From Leclercia adecarboxylata (GTDB lineage Bacteria > Pseudomonadota > Gammaproteobacteria > Enterobacterales > Enterobacteriaceae): a stretch of DNA of 64,000 bases. The stretch spans positions 3,472,001 through 3,536,000 of the forward strand of contig NZ_CP035382.1 in NCBI RefSeq assembly GCF_006874705.1, given 5' to 3'. Shown piece by piece: positions 9,821 through 19,709 of this stretch; position 1 is the stretch's first letter; the number at the start of each line of letters is the position of its first letter. The position numbers were made by a program, and so were the translations under genes. Under the pieces are notes generated by a model, which was given only the letters and a program-made list of their open reading frames with translations, was not told the DNA's origin and did no database searches.

Positions 9821-10966
9821 TTAGCTCTGGGCGACTTTACGCGGGATAAATTCGTTGGCGACCGCCTCACCCTGCTGCGACAGGGGCTGCGGCTGCGGTA
9901 TCTGCGGAATGGCGACATCCAGATGCGGGAACAGCAGCTCGCCTACCTTGTACGCCTCTTCCAGATGCGGATAACCGGACAGAATAAAGCTGTCGATACC
10001 GAGGTCGGCGTATTCATTAATTCGCGCCGCCACGGTCGGGCCATCCCCCACTAACGCCGTACCCGCGCCGCCGCGCACCAGCCCCACGCCCGCCCACAGG
10101 TTCGGGCTGATCTCCAGATTTTCTCGCTTGCCGTTGTGCAGGGAGGCCATCCGGTGCTGCCCGACGGAATCGGTGCGGGCAAAGGCGGCCTGGGCTTTCT
10201 CAATGGTGGCATCGTCGAGATGGGCGATCAGGCGGTCGGCGGCCTGCCACGCCTCTTCAGTGGTTTCGCGCACAATCACATGCAGGCGGATCCCGAAGCG
10301 CACCTTACGACCGTGAGCCGCGGCTTTGGCGCGCACCTGTTCGATCTTCTCTTTGACCAGCTCCGGCGGCTCGCCCCAGGTGAGATAGAGATCCACCTGC
10401 TCGGCGGCCAGATCCTGAGCGACGTCCGATGAACCGCCAAAATAGAGCGGTGGACGCGGCTGCTGGATCGGCGGGAAGAAGAGTTTGGCATCACGAACAT
10501 GAATATGTTTGCCCTCGAAGGTCACATTTTCCCCCTCCAGCAGACGACGCCAGACGTGGGTGAACTCAGCGGAGGCTTCGTAACGCTCGGTGTGATCCAG
10601 AAAGACGCCGTCTCCCGCCAGCTCCTGCGGATCGCTGCCGGTCACCAGGTTAAACAGCGCGCGTCCGTTCGACAGGCGGTCGAGGGTGGCGGCCTGGCGG
10701 GCGGCTACCGTCGGAGAGGTCACGCTCGGGCGCAGGGCCACCAGGAACTTCAGGCGCTGGGTCACCGGGATCATCGACGCCGCCACCAGCCATGCATCCT
10801 CACAGGAGCGTCCGGTCGGGATCAGCACCCCGGTAAAGCCAATCCGATCTGCGGCCTGGGCGATCTGCTGGAGATAAGCATGATCCACCGGGCGTGCGCC
10901 CTCGTCGGTACCCAGATAATGACCATCACCGTGGGTAGGTAAAAACCAGAACAGATTCAGACTCAT
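9821..10966 (-). CDS. ssuD: FMNH2-dependent alkanesulfonate monooxygenase
   Basis: A 381-residue TIM-barrel flavin monooxygenase of the bacterial luciferase superfamily, same length as E. coli SsuD. It cleaves the carbon-sulfur bond of C1-C10 alkanesulfonates, giving an aldehyde and sulfite in the cytoplasm, with reduced FMN from SsuE. The N-terminus [19 protein letters not shown] and the phosphate-binding [18 protein letters not shown] region match the family. Its start overlaps the ssuA stop in an ATGA junction. Confidence 0.97.
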   Translation of the reverse strand: MSLNLFWFLPTHGDGHYLGTDEGARPVDHAYLQQIAQAADRIGFTGVLIPTGRSCEDAWLVAASMIPVTQRLKFLVALRPSVTSPTVAARQAATLDRLSNGRALFNLVTGSDPQELAGDGVFLDHTERYEASAEFTHVWRRLLEGENVTFEGKHIHVRDAKLFFPPIQQPRPPLYFGGSSDVAQDLAAEQVDLYLTWGEPPELVKEKIEQVRAKAAAHGRKVRFGIRLHVIVRETTEEAWQAADRLIAHLDDATIEKAQAAFARTDSVGQHRMASLHNGKRENLEISPNLWAGVGLVRGGAGTALVGDGPTVAARINEYADLGIDSFILSGYPHLEEAYKVGELLFPHLDVAIPQIPQPQPLSQQGEAVANEFIPRKVAQS

Positions 10967-11925
10967 GATTTAGCTCCTTTTTGCGCTGTGGGTTGCCAGA
11001 TACGGTCGCGAATATCGATTTTTTTCGGCACCAGGCGATTGTCATAGAAGAGGTCAGCGGTTTGCTGCTGCAACACGGCGGTACTGGCATCTACCGGTTT
11101 GATAACGGTTGGCGGGCGGTGGTCAAGGTAGGTGGCAATGACCGGCTCCGGGAGGCCCATCGTTTTTGCCAGCAGGGCAATACTGGCCTGACGCTGGCTC
11201 TGGGTGAGGGCATCCGCTTCGCTAAAGGTATTCAGTACGCCCTGAACAAATTCACCGTTTTTCTCCGCATAAGGGCGAGCGGCAAGGTAGAAGGAGCCGG
11301 TCTGTTTCAGGGTTTCGCCGTCTTTCAGCACCTTCACGCCACCCTGCAGCAGGGCCGCGGAGTAGTAGGGATCCCAGATTGCCCAGGCATCGACGTTGTT
11401 TTGCTGGAAGGCGGCGCGGGCATCCGCCGGGGACAGATAAACCGGCTGAATATCTTTAAAGGTCAGACCCGCCTGCTGCAGGGCGCGCAATAAAAGATTG
11501 TGCGAGCTGGAACCTTTCTGGAAGGCCACTTTATGGCCTTTAAGATCCGCCACGGTTTTAATCGGGCTGTCTTCAGGCACCAGGATCACTTCGGCTTTCG
11601 GTTTTGGTGGCTCCACGCCAACGTAGACCAGGTCCGCGCCGGCGGCCTGAGCAAAAATCGGCGGGATATCGCCGGTGCTGCCGAGGTCGATACTGCCGAC
11701 GTTCAACGCCTCCAGCATCTGCGGGCCTGCCGGGAACTCCACCCAGGAGAATTTGGTGTCCGGGTAGCGTTTTTCCAGCAGTTGATGGCTTTTCGCCAGC
11801 ACCATGCTGACGCTGCCTTTCTGGTAGCCTATACGCAGGCTCTCGGGGGCGGGATCGGCGGCGTGGGCCAGGCCGGAGAGGGCCACCAGACCCGCCAGGC
11901 TCAGGCGTGCAAGAGATTTAAACAT
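10963..11925 (-). CDS. ssuA: Periplasmic aliphatic sulfonate-binding protein
   Basis: A 320-residue binding protein with a clear signal peptide ([22 protein letters not shown], cut before ADPAPES). The body matches SsuA, for example [18 protein letters not shown] and [22 protein letters not shown]. It delivers alkanesulfonates to SsuBC. The frame is open 15 codons further up, but the inner ATG has an excellent AAGGAGT site seven bases before it and gives the normal signal peptide. Its start codon lies inside the last codons of ssuE (ATGTTTAA, eight-base overlap). Confidence 0.96.
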   Translation of the reverse strand: MFKSLARLSLAGLVALSGLAHAADPAPESLRIGYQKGSVSMVLAKSHQLLEKRYPDTKFSWVEFPAGPQMLEALNVGSIDLGSTGDIPPIFAQAAGADLVYVGVEPPKPKAEVILVPEDSPIKTVADLKGHKVAFQKGSSSHNLLLRALQQAGLTFKDIQPVYLSPADARAAFQQNNVDAWAIWDPYYSAALLQGGVKVLKDGETLKQTGSFYLAARPYAEKNGEFVQGVLNTFSEADALTQSQRQASIALLAKTMGLPEPVIATYLDHRPPTVIKPVDASTAVLQQQTADLFYDNRLVPKKIDIRDRIWQPTAQKGAKS

Positions 11926-12493
11926 GGGCGACTCCTTTCTGAAGACCGAAGGCGGGAACCTGAACGTCACGGCGATGCAGCGCCTGCCAGAAAGTTTCCA
12001 GCGCGCTGTCGAGGCGGGTTTGCAGGTTCGGGGTAAAGTGCGGCTTGTGCTGGTAGTCGATCACCTGCGAGTCATCGGCAAACACGCCGTGCAGGATCTC
12101 CTGGGCCTTCAGGGCGCTGAGCACCGGTTTCAGGGCATAATCCACCGCCAGCAGATGAGCGACGGTGCCACCGGTCGCCAGCGGCAGCACAATTTTGCCC
12201 TCCAGGGCGCGCTCCGGCAGGAGATCGAGCAGGGTTTTCAGAGCGCCGGAAAATGAGGCTTTATACACCGGGGTGGCGACGATCAGCCCGTCGGCATCCT
12301 TAAGCTGCTCGTTCAGGGTCTTCAGCGCCGGGCTATCGAAGCGGGCATAGAGAAGATCTTCCGGGGCGAAGTTATGCAGATTCCAGTGGAACACTTCCAC
12401 ATCCAGAGAAGTCAGTTGCTCCCGGGCATACTCCAGCAGCGCGCTGGAGCGGGAAGGGAATCGCGGACTGCCGGCCAACGTAATGACGCGCAT
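11918..12493 (-). CDS. ssuE: NADPH-dependent FMN reductase
   Basis: A 191-residue flavodoxin-like flavin reductase that supplies FMNH2 to SsuD. The N-terminal phosphate loop [19 protein letters not shown] and the segment [22 protein letters not shown] are typical of SsuE. It is the first gene of the operon, with a TAAGGAGC-like ribosome site before its ATG. In E. coli the operon is activated by Cbl under sulfate limitation; the 245-base region shared with the divergent pyrD should hold that promoter, but I cannot mark a Cbl site with confidence. Confidence 0.96.
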   Translation of the reverse strand: MRVITLAGSPRFPSRSSALLEYAREQLTSLDVEVFHWNLHNFAPEDLLYARFDSPALKTLNEQLKDADGLIVATPVYKASFSGALKTLLDLLPERALEGKIVLPLATGGTVAHLLAVDYALKPVLSALKAQEILHGVFADDSQVIDYQHKPHFTPNLQTRLDSALETFWQALHRRDVQVPAFGLQKGVAHV

Positions 12494-12629
12494 AGATGCT
12501 CCTTATAACCAATTATTTGCTTTTATCTAACATTGATAACATTTGTTGGCAGTGTGGCATCGCTGACTTATTCCACTAAATGATTTATCCGCAAGATAAA
12601 TGCCAAAAAATGAATAAAGGAGGGGTGAA

Positions 12630-12645
12630 AAGTAAACGATTGCGT
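12630..12645. promoter_or_regulatory. PurR operator upstream of pyrD
   Basis: Read on the minus strand, ACGCAATCGTTTACTT is very close to the PurR consensus ACGCAAACGTTTNCGT. It lies about 50 bases before the pyrD -10 box. PurR represses pyrD in E. coli. Confidence 0.75.
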
Positions 12646-12697
12646 CTGGTGAGGTTTTTTTTGCCGCAGGTCAATTCCCTTTCCCGCTGCGATCGCT

Positions 12698-12741
12698 GAT
12701 AATTCGGCCCCGGTTTGCACACCGGGAATCCAGGAGAGTTC
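12698..12741 (+). promoter_or_regulatory. pyrD -10 box and pyrimidine-sensing leader
   Basis: GATAAT at 12698-12703 is followed by an initiation region GGCCCCGG and then a short hairpin, CCCGGT (12709-12714) with ACCGGG (12721-12726), just before the AGGAGA ribosome site. In E. coli and Salmonella pyrC and pyrD, CTP level selects the start nucleotide in such a C-rich region and so decides whether a leader hairpin forms and blocks translation. The layout here fits that mechanism; the exact start sites are inferred. Confidence 0.65.
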
Positions 12742-13752
12742 ATGTACTACCCCTTCGTTCGTAAAGCCCTTTTCCAGCTCGACCCTGAGCGCGCTCATGA
12801 ATTTACATTCCAGCAATTACGCCGTATTACGGGAACCCCGCTTGAAGCGCTGGTGCGCCAGCGAGTGATGGAGAAGCCGGTCACCTGCATGGGATTAACC
12901 TTTAAAAACCCGCTGGGTCTGGCGGCAGGGCTGGATAAAAATGGTGAGTGCATTGATGCAATGGGTGCGATGGGCTTTGGCTCCATCGAGATTGGCACCG
13001 TCACGCCACGCCCGCAGCCGGGTAATGACAAGCCGCGCCTGTTCCGACTGGTTGAGGCCGAAGGGCTGATCAACCGCATGGGCTTTAATAACCTCGGCGT
13101 CGATCATCTGGTCGAGAACGTAAAGAAAGCCCATTTCGATGGCGTTCTGGGCATTAATATCGGCAAAAATAAAGACACGCCGGTCGAGCAGGGCAAAGAT
13201 GACTACCTGATTTGTATGGAAAAAGTCTACGCCTATGCCGGGTATATTGCGGTGAATATCTCTTCACCGAACACCCCGGGCCTGCGTACGCTGCAATATG
13301 GTGAAGCCCTCGACGATTTATTACTCGCCATTAAAAATAAGCAAAATGAACTCCAGGCGACGCACCATAAATATGTCCCGGTGGCCGTTAAAATTGCCCC
13401 GGATCTGACTGAAGAAGAGCTGGTACAGGTCGCCGACAGTTTAGTTCGCCATAATATTGATGGTGTTATCGCCACCAATACCACCCTCGATCGCTCGCTG
13501 GTTCAGGGGATGAAATATTGCGACGAAATGGGTGGCCTGAGCGGGCGTCCGGTGCAGTTAAAAAGCACCGAAATTATTCGCCGTCTGTCGCAGGAATTAA
13601 AGGGTCGCCTACCGATTATTGGGGTGGGCGGTATTGATTCGGTCATGGCCGCGCGCGAGAAAATGGCGGCTGGCGCTTCGCTGGTGCAGATATATTCAGG
13701 CTTTATTTTCAAAGGCCCGCCGCTGATTAAAGAAATCGTTAATCATATCTAA
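12742..13752 (+). CDS. pyrD: Dihydroorotate dehydrogenase (quinone), class 2
   Basis: A 336-residue, membrane-associated flavoprotein that oxidises dihydroorotate to orotate with quinone as acceptor in pyrimidine synthesis. It is almost collinear with E. coli PyrD, from the N-terminal membrane-associating helices ([20 protein letters not shown]) to the FMN-binding IGVGGIDSV and the catalytic-loop [11 protein letters not shown]. The frame extends nine codons upstream, but the start chosen has AGGAGA six bases before it and gives the family N-terminus. Expression is probably set by the PurR site and CTP-sensing leader in front. Confidence 0.98.
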   Translation: MYYPFVRKALFQLDPERAHEFTFQQLRRITGTPLEALVRQRVMEKPVTCMGLTFKNPLGLAAGLDKNGECIDAMGAMGFGSIEIGTVTPRPQPGNDKPRLFRLVEAEGLINRMGFNNLGVDHLVENVKKAHFDGVLGINIGKNKDTPVEQGKDDYLICMEKVYAYAGYIAVNISSPNTPGLRTLQYGEALDDLLLAIKNKQNELQATHHKYVPVAVKIAPDLTEEELVQVADSLVRHNIDGVIATNTTLDRSLVQGMKYCDEMGGLSGRPVQLKSTEIIRRLSQELKGRLPIIGVGGIDSVMAAREKMAAGASLVQIYSGFIFKGPPLIKEIVNHI

Positions 13753-13769
13753 TCTTTTAGCATGACTTA

Positions 13770-13804
13770 CAACCAGGGCTTTATTTCCAGCTCTGGTTGT
13801 TTTA
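13770..13804 (+). terminator. pyrD terminator
   Basis: CAACCAGGGCT pairs with AGCTCTGGTTG across a short loop and is followed by TTTTAT, 17 bases after the pyrD stop codon. Confidence 0.85.
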
Positions 13805-13920
13805 TATTCCCGGGCTGTTGCTTTATTAGACATTGTAGTCTTTGATTATTGAAGTTAAAAAAGCGAAGCGGCAAATAAGGACTTTCTTACGACAGGACGT
13901 TTCGGGAACGGGAGAGACAG

Positions 13921-14457
13921 ATGCGAATTAAACCTGACGATAACTGGCGCTGGTATTTCTGTGACGAGCACGATCGCATGATGCTCGATCTCGCCAATGG
14001 TATGTTGTTTCGTTCGCGTTTTGCCCGCCGGATGTTAACCCCGGACGCCTTTGCCGATACCGGTTTTTGCGTCGACGATGCCGCGCTCTATTTCTCCTTT
14101 GAAGAGAAGTGCCGCGATCTGGATCTGTCGAAAGAACAACGCGCCGAACTGGTGCTCAATGCGCTGGTGGCGATCCGCTTCCTTAAACCTCAGATGCCGA
14201 AAAGCTGGCACTTTCTTGCTCACGGTGAGCGCTGGTCGCCGGTCACCGGCGATGCCGCATGCGTCAGCCTGAGCGAAAATGCCGAGCTGGTGAATTTGCT
14301 GGTGGTGGAGCCGGGCGATAACGCCGCGCTCTGTTTACTGGCGCAGCCGGCGGTGACTATTGCCGGGCGCACCATGCAGCTGGGCGACCCGATCAAAGTG
14401 ATGAATGACCGACTCAAACCCCAGCCGGTCAGCTTCAGTCTCGAGCAGGCCGTTTAG
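13921..14457 (+). CDS. zapC: Cell division protein ZapC
   Basis: A 178-residue cytoplasmic protein that matches ZapC (YcbW), an FtsZ-binding protein that bundles FtsZ protofilaments at the division ring. The N-terminus [28 protein letters not shown] and the tail of about 180 residues are typical. A GGGAGAGAC ribosome site precedes the ATG. The gene is single, downstream of pyrD and its terminator. Its stop codon overlaps that of the convergent ycbX. Confidence 0.95.
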   Translation: MRIKPDDNWRWYFCDEHDRMMLDLANGMLFRSRFARRMLTPDAFADTGFCVDDAALYFSFEEKCRDLDLSKEQRAELVLNALVAIRFLKPQMPKSWHFLAHGERWSPVTGDAACVSLSENAELVNLLVVEPGDNAALCLLAQPAVTIAGRTMQLGDPIKVMNDRLKPQPVSFSLEQAV

Positions 14458-15563
14458 GCTTCCAGCTGTACCGAGATTTTCGGTACGCAGCTGCAGCACA
14501 GAATAGTGCCGTCACCGCCGATGGCCGATTTCTTCAACGCGCTCACTTCGCCTTCGACCAGCGTGATGCGACAGCATCCGCAGATCCCCGCACGACAGGA
14601 ATAGGGCACGCGAATCCCGGCCTGTTCAAGCTGCTCCAGTAACACCTGCTGATTGTTACCGCGAATCGTCTGACCCTGCCACTGAATGGTCACCGCCGTG
14701 GCAGGCTGGATCTCCACCTCTGGAGTCTCTTCTTCCGCACCTGCGCCGTAGATCCGCCCTGGCCCGGTCGAGAGGATCTCCACCTCGTCGCCCACGCGGA
14801 TCACGCCGCTGGAGCGCGGGATCAGGTTCTGGCCGAAATCAACATCGCCGTTATCCTGCGCGGTGCGGAAGGATTGCAGCGTTTTCAGCGGCTCGCCGGC
14901 GGGGTGCTTCTGCCCCTTTTCCGGGCTGACGGTGGTAAAGATGCAGCGGCTACAGGGTTTCACCACGTCAAAGATAACGTCGCCGATGCGAATCACTTTC
15001 CAGGTGTCTTCTTCCCAGGCCGTTGCGCCTGTGACCACCATATTCGGGCGGAACTGCTCCATCTGCACGCTTGCCGGGCAGCGCTTTTGCAGATCGCGCA
15101 GCGAGGCGTCGTTGGTGAGCAGGAACGGGAAGCCGTCGGCAAACGACAGCGGCACCCCGGCGAAATTTTTCACGCGTCGCGTCAGTTCAGGCCCGACCCA
15201 GCGAAGCTGTACCGGGCGGGAAAAGAACTCGCTCAGCCAGCGGTTAATCGCCTCCGGGGCGATACGCGCGGTAAAGTGGTTGCCCCACACTTCGGTAGGC
15301 GCATCCGCTGGCGCAAAATCGCTGAAGCGAACGATACTACTGGAACCGTCCGGCGCGGTGAGATGCAGACCATCCTGAACCGGGGCCGGAGTGAAACGAA
15401 CCATTTGCGGGAACTGGCGGGCGGTAATGAACGTGCCATCCGGTTCGGTGACCATGAAAATGCGATCGTAGGCAAAACCGCTGACGTCTGCGAAGGCATG
15501 CGTGAGCCCAATACCGCGCATGGATTTGACCGGATGAATGAAAAGCCTGGATAACGTCGCCAC
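14454..15563 (-). CDS. ycbX: MOSC and 2Fe-2S ferredoxin domain protein YcbX
   Basis: A 369-residue protein with an N-terminal MOSC-N beta-barrel domain, a MOSC domain (about 100-265, with the conserved cysteine in [13 protein letters not shown]) and a C-terminal plant-type 2Fe-2S ferredoxin domain (CRAGICGCC and CCSC near the end). In E. coli YcbX is a molybdenum-dependent activity that detoxifies N-hydroxylated bases such as 6-hydroxylaminopurine. The start fits the family N-terminus [18 protein letters not shown]. It diverges from rlmL. Confidence 0.96.
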   Translation of the reverse strand: MATLSRLFIHPVKSMRGIGLTHAFADVSGFAYDRIFMVTEPDGTFITARQFPQMVRFTPAPVQDGLHLTAPDGSSSIVRFSDFAPADAPTEVWGNHFTARIAPEAINRWLSEFFSRPVQLRWVGPELTRRVKNFAGVPLSFADGFPFLLTNDASLRDLQKRCPASVQMEQFRPNMVVTGATAWEEDTWKVIRIGDVIFDVVKPCSRCIFTTVSPEKGQKHPAGEPLKTLQSFRTAQDNGDVDFGQNLIPRSSGVIRVGDEVEILSTGPGRIYGAGAEEETPEVEIQPATAVTIQWQGQTIRGNNQQVLLEQLEQAGIRVPYSCRAGICGCCRITLVEGEVSALKKSAIGGDGTILCCSCVPKISVQLEA

Positions 15564-15601
15564 GGCACCGTCCCCTCAAATGAAAATAAGCCCTCAACTT
15601 T

Positions 15602-15629
15602 ATGACATAGAGCCCAGATTGGCTATAAT
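15602..15629 (+). promoter_or_regulatory. Sigma-70 promoter of rlmL-uup-pqiABC
   Basis: ATGACA (15602-15607) and a perfect TATAAT (15624-15629) are 16 bases apart, about 33 bases before the rlmL start. Confidence 0.75.
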
Positions 15630-15662
15630 GCGCAGCAATTTTCTTAGAGTAAAAGTGACGAT

Positions 15663-17771
15663 ATGAATTCTCTGTTTGCCAGTACGGCCCGTGGGCTGGA
15701 AGAGCTGTTAAAAACTGAACTGGAAAGTCTGGGCGCGCAAGAGTGCCAGGTGGTTCAGGGTGGTGTCCATTTTCAGGGCGACACGCGGCTTATTTACCAG
15801 AGCCTGATGTGGAGTCGCCTGGCCTCACGCATCATGTTGCCGATGAGAGAGTGTAAGGTTTACAGCGATCTCGATCTTTATCTGGGCGTGCAGACGATCG
15901 ACTGGACAGAGATTTTTGCTCCGGGCGCCACTTTTGCCGTGCACTTCAGCGGCCTCAACGACGAGATCCGCAACAGCCAGTACGGCGCGTTGAAGGTCAA
16001 AGATGCCATCGTCGACAGTTTCACCCGCAAAAATCTGGAACGTCCGAACGTCGATCGTGAAAACCCGGATCTGCGCATTAACGTGCGTCTGAACAAAGAG
16101 ATCGCCAGTATCGCGCTGGATCTGTGTGGCGAAGGCCTGCACCAGCGCGGCTACCGCGACCGGGCGGGTATCGCGCCGATCAAAGAGAACCTGGCGGCGG
16201 CCATTGTCATGCGTTCCGGCTGGCAGCCGGGCACGCCGCTGCTCGATCCGATGTGCGGTTCCGGTACGCTGCTGATTGAAGCGGCCATGCTGGCGACCGA
16301 TCGCGCACCGGGTCTGCACCGCGGCCAGTGGGGTTTCAAGGGCTGGGCACAGCATGACGAAGCCACCTGGCAGGAAGTGAAAGCCGAAGCTCAGACCCGC
16401 GCCCGTGCCGGTCTGGCTGCCTATGAATCCCGTTTCTACGGTTCTGACAGCGATGCCCGCGTGATTGAACGCGCGCGCAGCAACGCCCGTCGCGCCGGGA
16501 TTGGCGAGCTGGTCTCCTTTGAGGTGAAAGATGTCTCCCAGCTCACCAACCCGCTGCCGAAAGGTCCGTACGGGACGGTGATCAGCAACCCGCCTTACGG
16601 CGAACGTCTGGACAGCGAGCCGGCGCTGATTGCCCTGCACAGCCTGCTGGGCCGCACCATGAAGGATCTGTTTGGCGGCTGGAACCTCTCCCTGTTCAGC
16701 GCCTCGCCGGAGCTGCTGAGCTGCCTGCAGCTGCGCGCCGAGCGTCAGTTCAAGGCCAAAAACGGCCCGCTGGACTGCGTGCAGAAGAACTACCATCTGG
16801 CCGAGAAAGAAGCCGACAGCAAACCGGCCAGCATTGCGGAAGATTACGCCAACCGTCTGCGTAAAAATCTGAAGAAATTTGAAAAATGGGCGAAGCAGGA
16901 AGGGATTGAGTGCTATCGCCTGTATGACGCCGATCTGCCGGAGTACAACGTCGCGGTCGACCGCTACGGCGAGTGGGTGGTGGTGCAGGAGTACGCCCCG
17001 CCAAAAACCGTCGATCCGCAGAAAGCGCGTCAGCGTATGCTGGATATCATTGCCGCGACCATCAACGTGCTGAACATCGCCCCGAACAAGCTGATCCTGA
17101 AAACGCGTGAGCGTCAGAAGGGGAAAAACCAGTACGAGAAGATGAACAGCAAGGGCGAGTTTATCGAAGTGGGCGAATATAACGCGCGCCTGTGGGTCAA
17201 CCTGACCGATTACCTCGATACCGGCCTGTTCCTTGACCACCGTATCGCCCGCCGTATGCTGGGCCAGATGAGCAAAGGCAAGGATTTCCTGAACCTCTTC
17301 TCCTACACCGGCAGCGCCAGCGTGCATGCCGGTCTGGGCGGCGCGCGCACGACCACGACCGTGGACATGTCCCGCACCTATCTGGAGTGGGCAGAGCGCA
17401 ACCTGCGTCTCAACGGCCTGACCGGCCGGGCACACCGTCTGCTGCAGGCCGACGTGCTGGGCTGGCTGCGCGAATCGGAGGAGCAGTTCGATCTGATCTT
17501 TATCGATCCGCCGACCTTCTCCAACTCCAAACGCATGGAAGAGTCTTTTGACGTTCAGCGCGACCATCTGGCGCTGATGAAGGATCTTAAACGGATGCTG
17601 CGTAAAGGCGGCACCATCATGTTCTCGAACAACAAGCGCGGCTTCCGCATGGATCACGAAGGGCTGGAAGAACTGGGGCTGAAAGCACAAGAAATCAGTC
17701 AAAAAACCCTGTCCCAGGATTTTGCCCGTAACCGTCAGATCCACAACTGCTGGCTGATCACCGCCGCCTGA
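15663..17771 (+). CDS. rlmL: 23S rRNA m2G2445/m7G2069 methyltransferase RlmL (RlmKL)
   Basis: A 702-residue fusion of two methyltransferases. The N-terminal part has a THUMP RNA-binding domain (about 43-155) and an m2G methyltransferase domain ([14 protein letters not shown], catalytic NPPYGERL) that modifies G2445. The C-terminal part ([26 protein letters not shown]) makes m7G2069. Both SAM motifs are intact and the length equals that of E. coli RlmKL. It acts on 23S rRNA during 50S assembly. uup follows after 12 bases. Confidence 0.97.
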   Translation: MNSLFASTARGLEELLKTELESLGAQECQVVQGGVHFQGDTRLIYQSLMWSRLASRIMLPMRECKVYSDLDLYLGVQTIDWTEIFAPGATFAVHFSGLNDEIRNSQYGALKVKDAIVDSFTRKNLERPNVDRENPDLRINVRLNKEIASIALDLCGEGLHQRGYRDRAGIAPIKENLAAAIVMRSGWQPGTPLLDPMCGSGTLLIEAAMLATDRAPGLHRGQWGFKGWAQHDEATWQEVKAEAQTRARAGLAAYESRFYGSDSDARVIERARSNARRAGIGELVSFEVKDVSQLTNPLPKGPYGTVISNPPYGERLDSEPALIALHSLLGRTMKDLFGGWNLSLFSASPELLSCLQLRAERQFKAKNGPLDCVQKNYHLAEKEADSKPASIAEDYANRLRKNLKKFEKWAKQEGIECYRLYDADLPEYNVAVDRYGEWVVVQEYAPPKTVDPQKARQRMLDIIAATINVLNIAPNKLILKTRERQKGKNQYEKMNSKGEFIEVGEYNARLWVNLTDYLDTGLFLDHRIARRMLGQMSKGKDFLNLFSYTGSASVHAGLGGARTTTTVDMSRTYLEWAERNLRLNGLTGRAHRLLQADVLGWLRESEEQFDLIFIDPPTFSNSKRMEESFDVQRDHLALMKDLKRMLRKGGTIMFSNNKRGFRMDHEGLEELGLKAQEISQKTLSQDFARNRQIHNCWLITAA

Positions 17772-17783
17772 AAGGAAAAGTAA

Positions 17784-19691
17784 ATGTCATTAATTAGCAT
17801 GCATGGCGCGTGGCTCTCATTCAGCGACGCACCGCTTCTCGATAACGCAGAACTGCATATCGAAGATAACGAACGTGTCTGTCTGGTAGGCCGTAACGGC
17901 GCCGGTAAATCGACCCTGATGAAGATCCTGAACCGCGAGCAGGGGCTGGATGACGGGCGTATCGTTTACGAGCAGGACCTGGTGGTGGCACGTCTGCAAC
18001 AGGATCCGCCGCGTAACGTGCAGGGCAGCGTCTATGATTTTGTGGCCGAAGGGATCGCCGAGCAGGCGGAATACCTGAAGGGCTACCACGAGATCTCGCA
18101 CCTGGTGATGACCGACCCGAGCACTAAAAACCTCAACGAGATGGCGCGTCTGCAGGAGCTGCTGGATCATCACGGCCTGTGGCAGCTGGAAAACCGCATC
18201 AACGAAGTGCTGGCCCAGCTGGGTCTGGAAGCGGACATGCCGCTGGCCTCCCTCTCCGGCGGCTGGCTGCGTAAGGCCGCGCTGGGCCGGGCGCTGGTCA
18301 GCGGGCCGAAAGTGCTGCTGCTCGATGAACCGACTAACCACCTGGATATCGAAACCATCGACTGGCTGGAAGGGTTCCTGAAAACCTTCGGCGGCACCAT
18401 TATCTTTATCTCCCATGACCGTTCGTTTATTCGCAATATGGCAACCCGCATCGTCGATCTCGACCGCGGCAAGCTGGTGACCTATCCGGGCGACTACGAC
18501 ACCTATCTGCTGGAAAAAGAGGAAAACCTGCGGGTAGAAGAGCTGCAAAATGCCGAGTTCGACCGCAAGCTGGCCCAGGAAGAGGTGTGGATCCGTCAGG
18601 GGATTAAAGCTCGTCGTACCCGTAACGAAGGCCGCGTCCGCGCTTTAAAAGCGATGCGCCGTGAGCGCAGCGAGCGCCGGGAAGTGATGGGCAGCGCCAG
18701 AATGCAGGTGGAAGAGGCGAGCCGCTCCGGCAAAATCGTCTTTGAGATGGAGAACGTCAACTACCAGGTGGACGGCAAAGTGCTGGTGAGAGACTTCTCC
18801 GCCCAGGTCCAGCGTGGGGATAAAATCGCCCTGATCGGCCCGAACGGCTGCGGCAAAACCACGCTGCTGAAGCTGATGCTGGATCAACTGAAGGCCGACA
18901 GCGGCCGCATCCACTGCGGGACCAAGCTGGAAGTGGCCTACTTCGACCAGCACCGTGCCGAGCTGGATCCGGACAAAACGGTGATGGATAACCTCGCAGA
19001 AGGTAAGCAGGAAGTGATGGTGAACGGGAAACCGCGCCATGTGCTGGGCTACCTGCAGGACTTCCTGTTCCATCCAAAACGGGCGATGACGCCGGTTCGT
19101 GCCCTCTCCGGCGGGGAGCGTAACCGCCTGCTGCTGGCGCGTTTGTTCCTGAAACCCAGCAACCTGCTGATCCTCGATGAACCGACGAACGATCTTGATG
19201 TCGAAACGCTGGAACTTCTTGAAGAACTGATTGATAGTTATCAGGGAACGGTCATGTTGGTCAGCCACGATCGTCAGTTCGTGGACAACACCGTTACCGA
19301 GTGCTGGATCTTCGAAGGCCAGGGGCGTATCGGGCGCTATGTGGGCGGTTACCACGATGCCCGTGGGCAGCAGGCGCAGTCGCTGGCGACGAAACAGTCA
19401 AAAGTGAAGAGTGAAGCAGAAGTTGCTGTCACCAAAGCAGAAACGGCCAAACGTAGCAGTAACAAACTAAGCTATAACCTGCAGCGCGAACTGGAAGGCT
19501 TGCCGCAGCGTCTGGAAGAGCTCGAAGCCAGTCTGGAAGGTTTGCAGGCTCAGGTGGCCGACGCGTCATTCTTTAGCCAGCCGCATGACCATACGCAAAA
19601 AGTCCTGGCCGATATGGCACAGGCTGAGCAGGCGCTGGAAGAGGCATTCGAACGCTGGGAATATCTTGAGGCTCTGAAAAACGGCGCATAA
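17784..19691 (+). CDS. uup: ABC-F family ATPase Uup
   Basis: A 635-residue soluble ABC-F protein with two ATPase cassettes. Walker A motifs are GRNGAGKST and GPNGCGKTT, signatures LSGGWLRK and LSGGERNR, and both Walker B motifs end in DEPTN. A C-terminal coiled-coil DNA-binding domain of about 100 residues (about 535-635) is present. Uup affects precise excision of transposons and ribosome or replication-related processes in E. coli; its exact role is unsettled. It is coupled to rlmL upstream and pqiA downstream. Confidence 0.97.
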   Translation: MSLISMHGAWLSFSDAPLLDNAELHIEDNERVCLVGRNGAGKSTLMKILNREQGLDDGRIVYEQDLVVARLQQDPPRNVQGSVYDFVAEGIAEQAEYLKGYHEISHLVMTDPSTKNLNEMARLQELLDHHGLWQLENRINEVLAQLGLEADMPLASLSGGWLRKAALGRALVSGPKVLLLDEPTNHLDIETIDWLEGFLKTFGGTIIFISHDRSFIRNMATRIVDLDRGKLVTYPGDYDTYLLEKEENLRVEELQNAEFDRKLAQEEVWIRQGIKARRTRNEGRVRALKAMRRERSERREVMGSARMQVEEASRSGKIVFEMENVNYQVDGKVLVRDFSAQVQRGDKIALIGPNGCGKTTLLKLMLDQLKADSGRIHCGTKLEVAYFDQHRAELDPDKTVMDNLAEGKQEVMVNGKPRHVLGYLQDFLFHPKRAMTPVRALSGGERNRLLLARLFLKPSNLLILDEPTNDLDVETLELLEELIDSYQGTVMLVSHDRQFVDNTVTECWIFEGQGRIGRYVGGYHDARGQQAQSLATKQSKVKSEAEVAVTKAETAKRSSNKLSYNLQRELEGLPQRLEELEASLEGLQAQVADASFFSQPHDHTQKVLADMAQAEQALEEAFERWEYLEALKNGA

Positions 19692-19709
19692 GTGAAACAT
19701 GGAGCCAGT

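Noticed and set aside
9026..10054. 342-codon plus-strand frame across ssuC and ssuD
   Set aside because: Crosses the junction of two conserved genes on the other strand and shows only shadow composition.
12568..12816. 82-codon minus-strand frame across the pyrD promoter
   Set aside because: It would cover the PurR site, promoter and start of pyrD and has no homology that I can recognise.
15825..17744. 639-codon open frame opposite rlmL
   Set aside because: Fully inside a conserved methyltransferase gene, with composition of a reverse-strand shadow and no recognisable domain.
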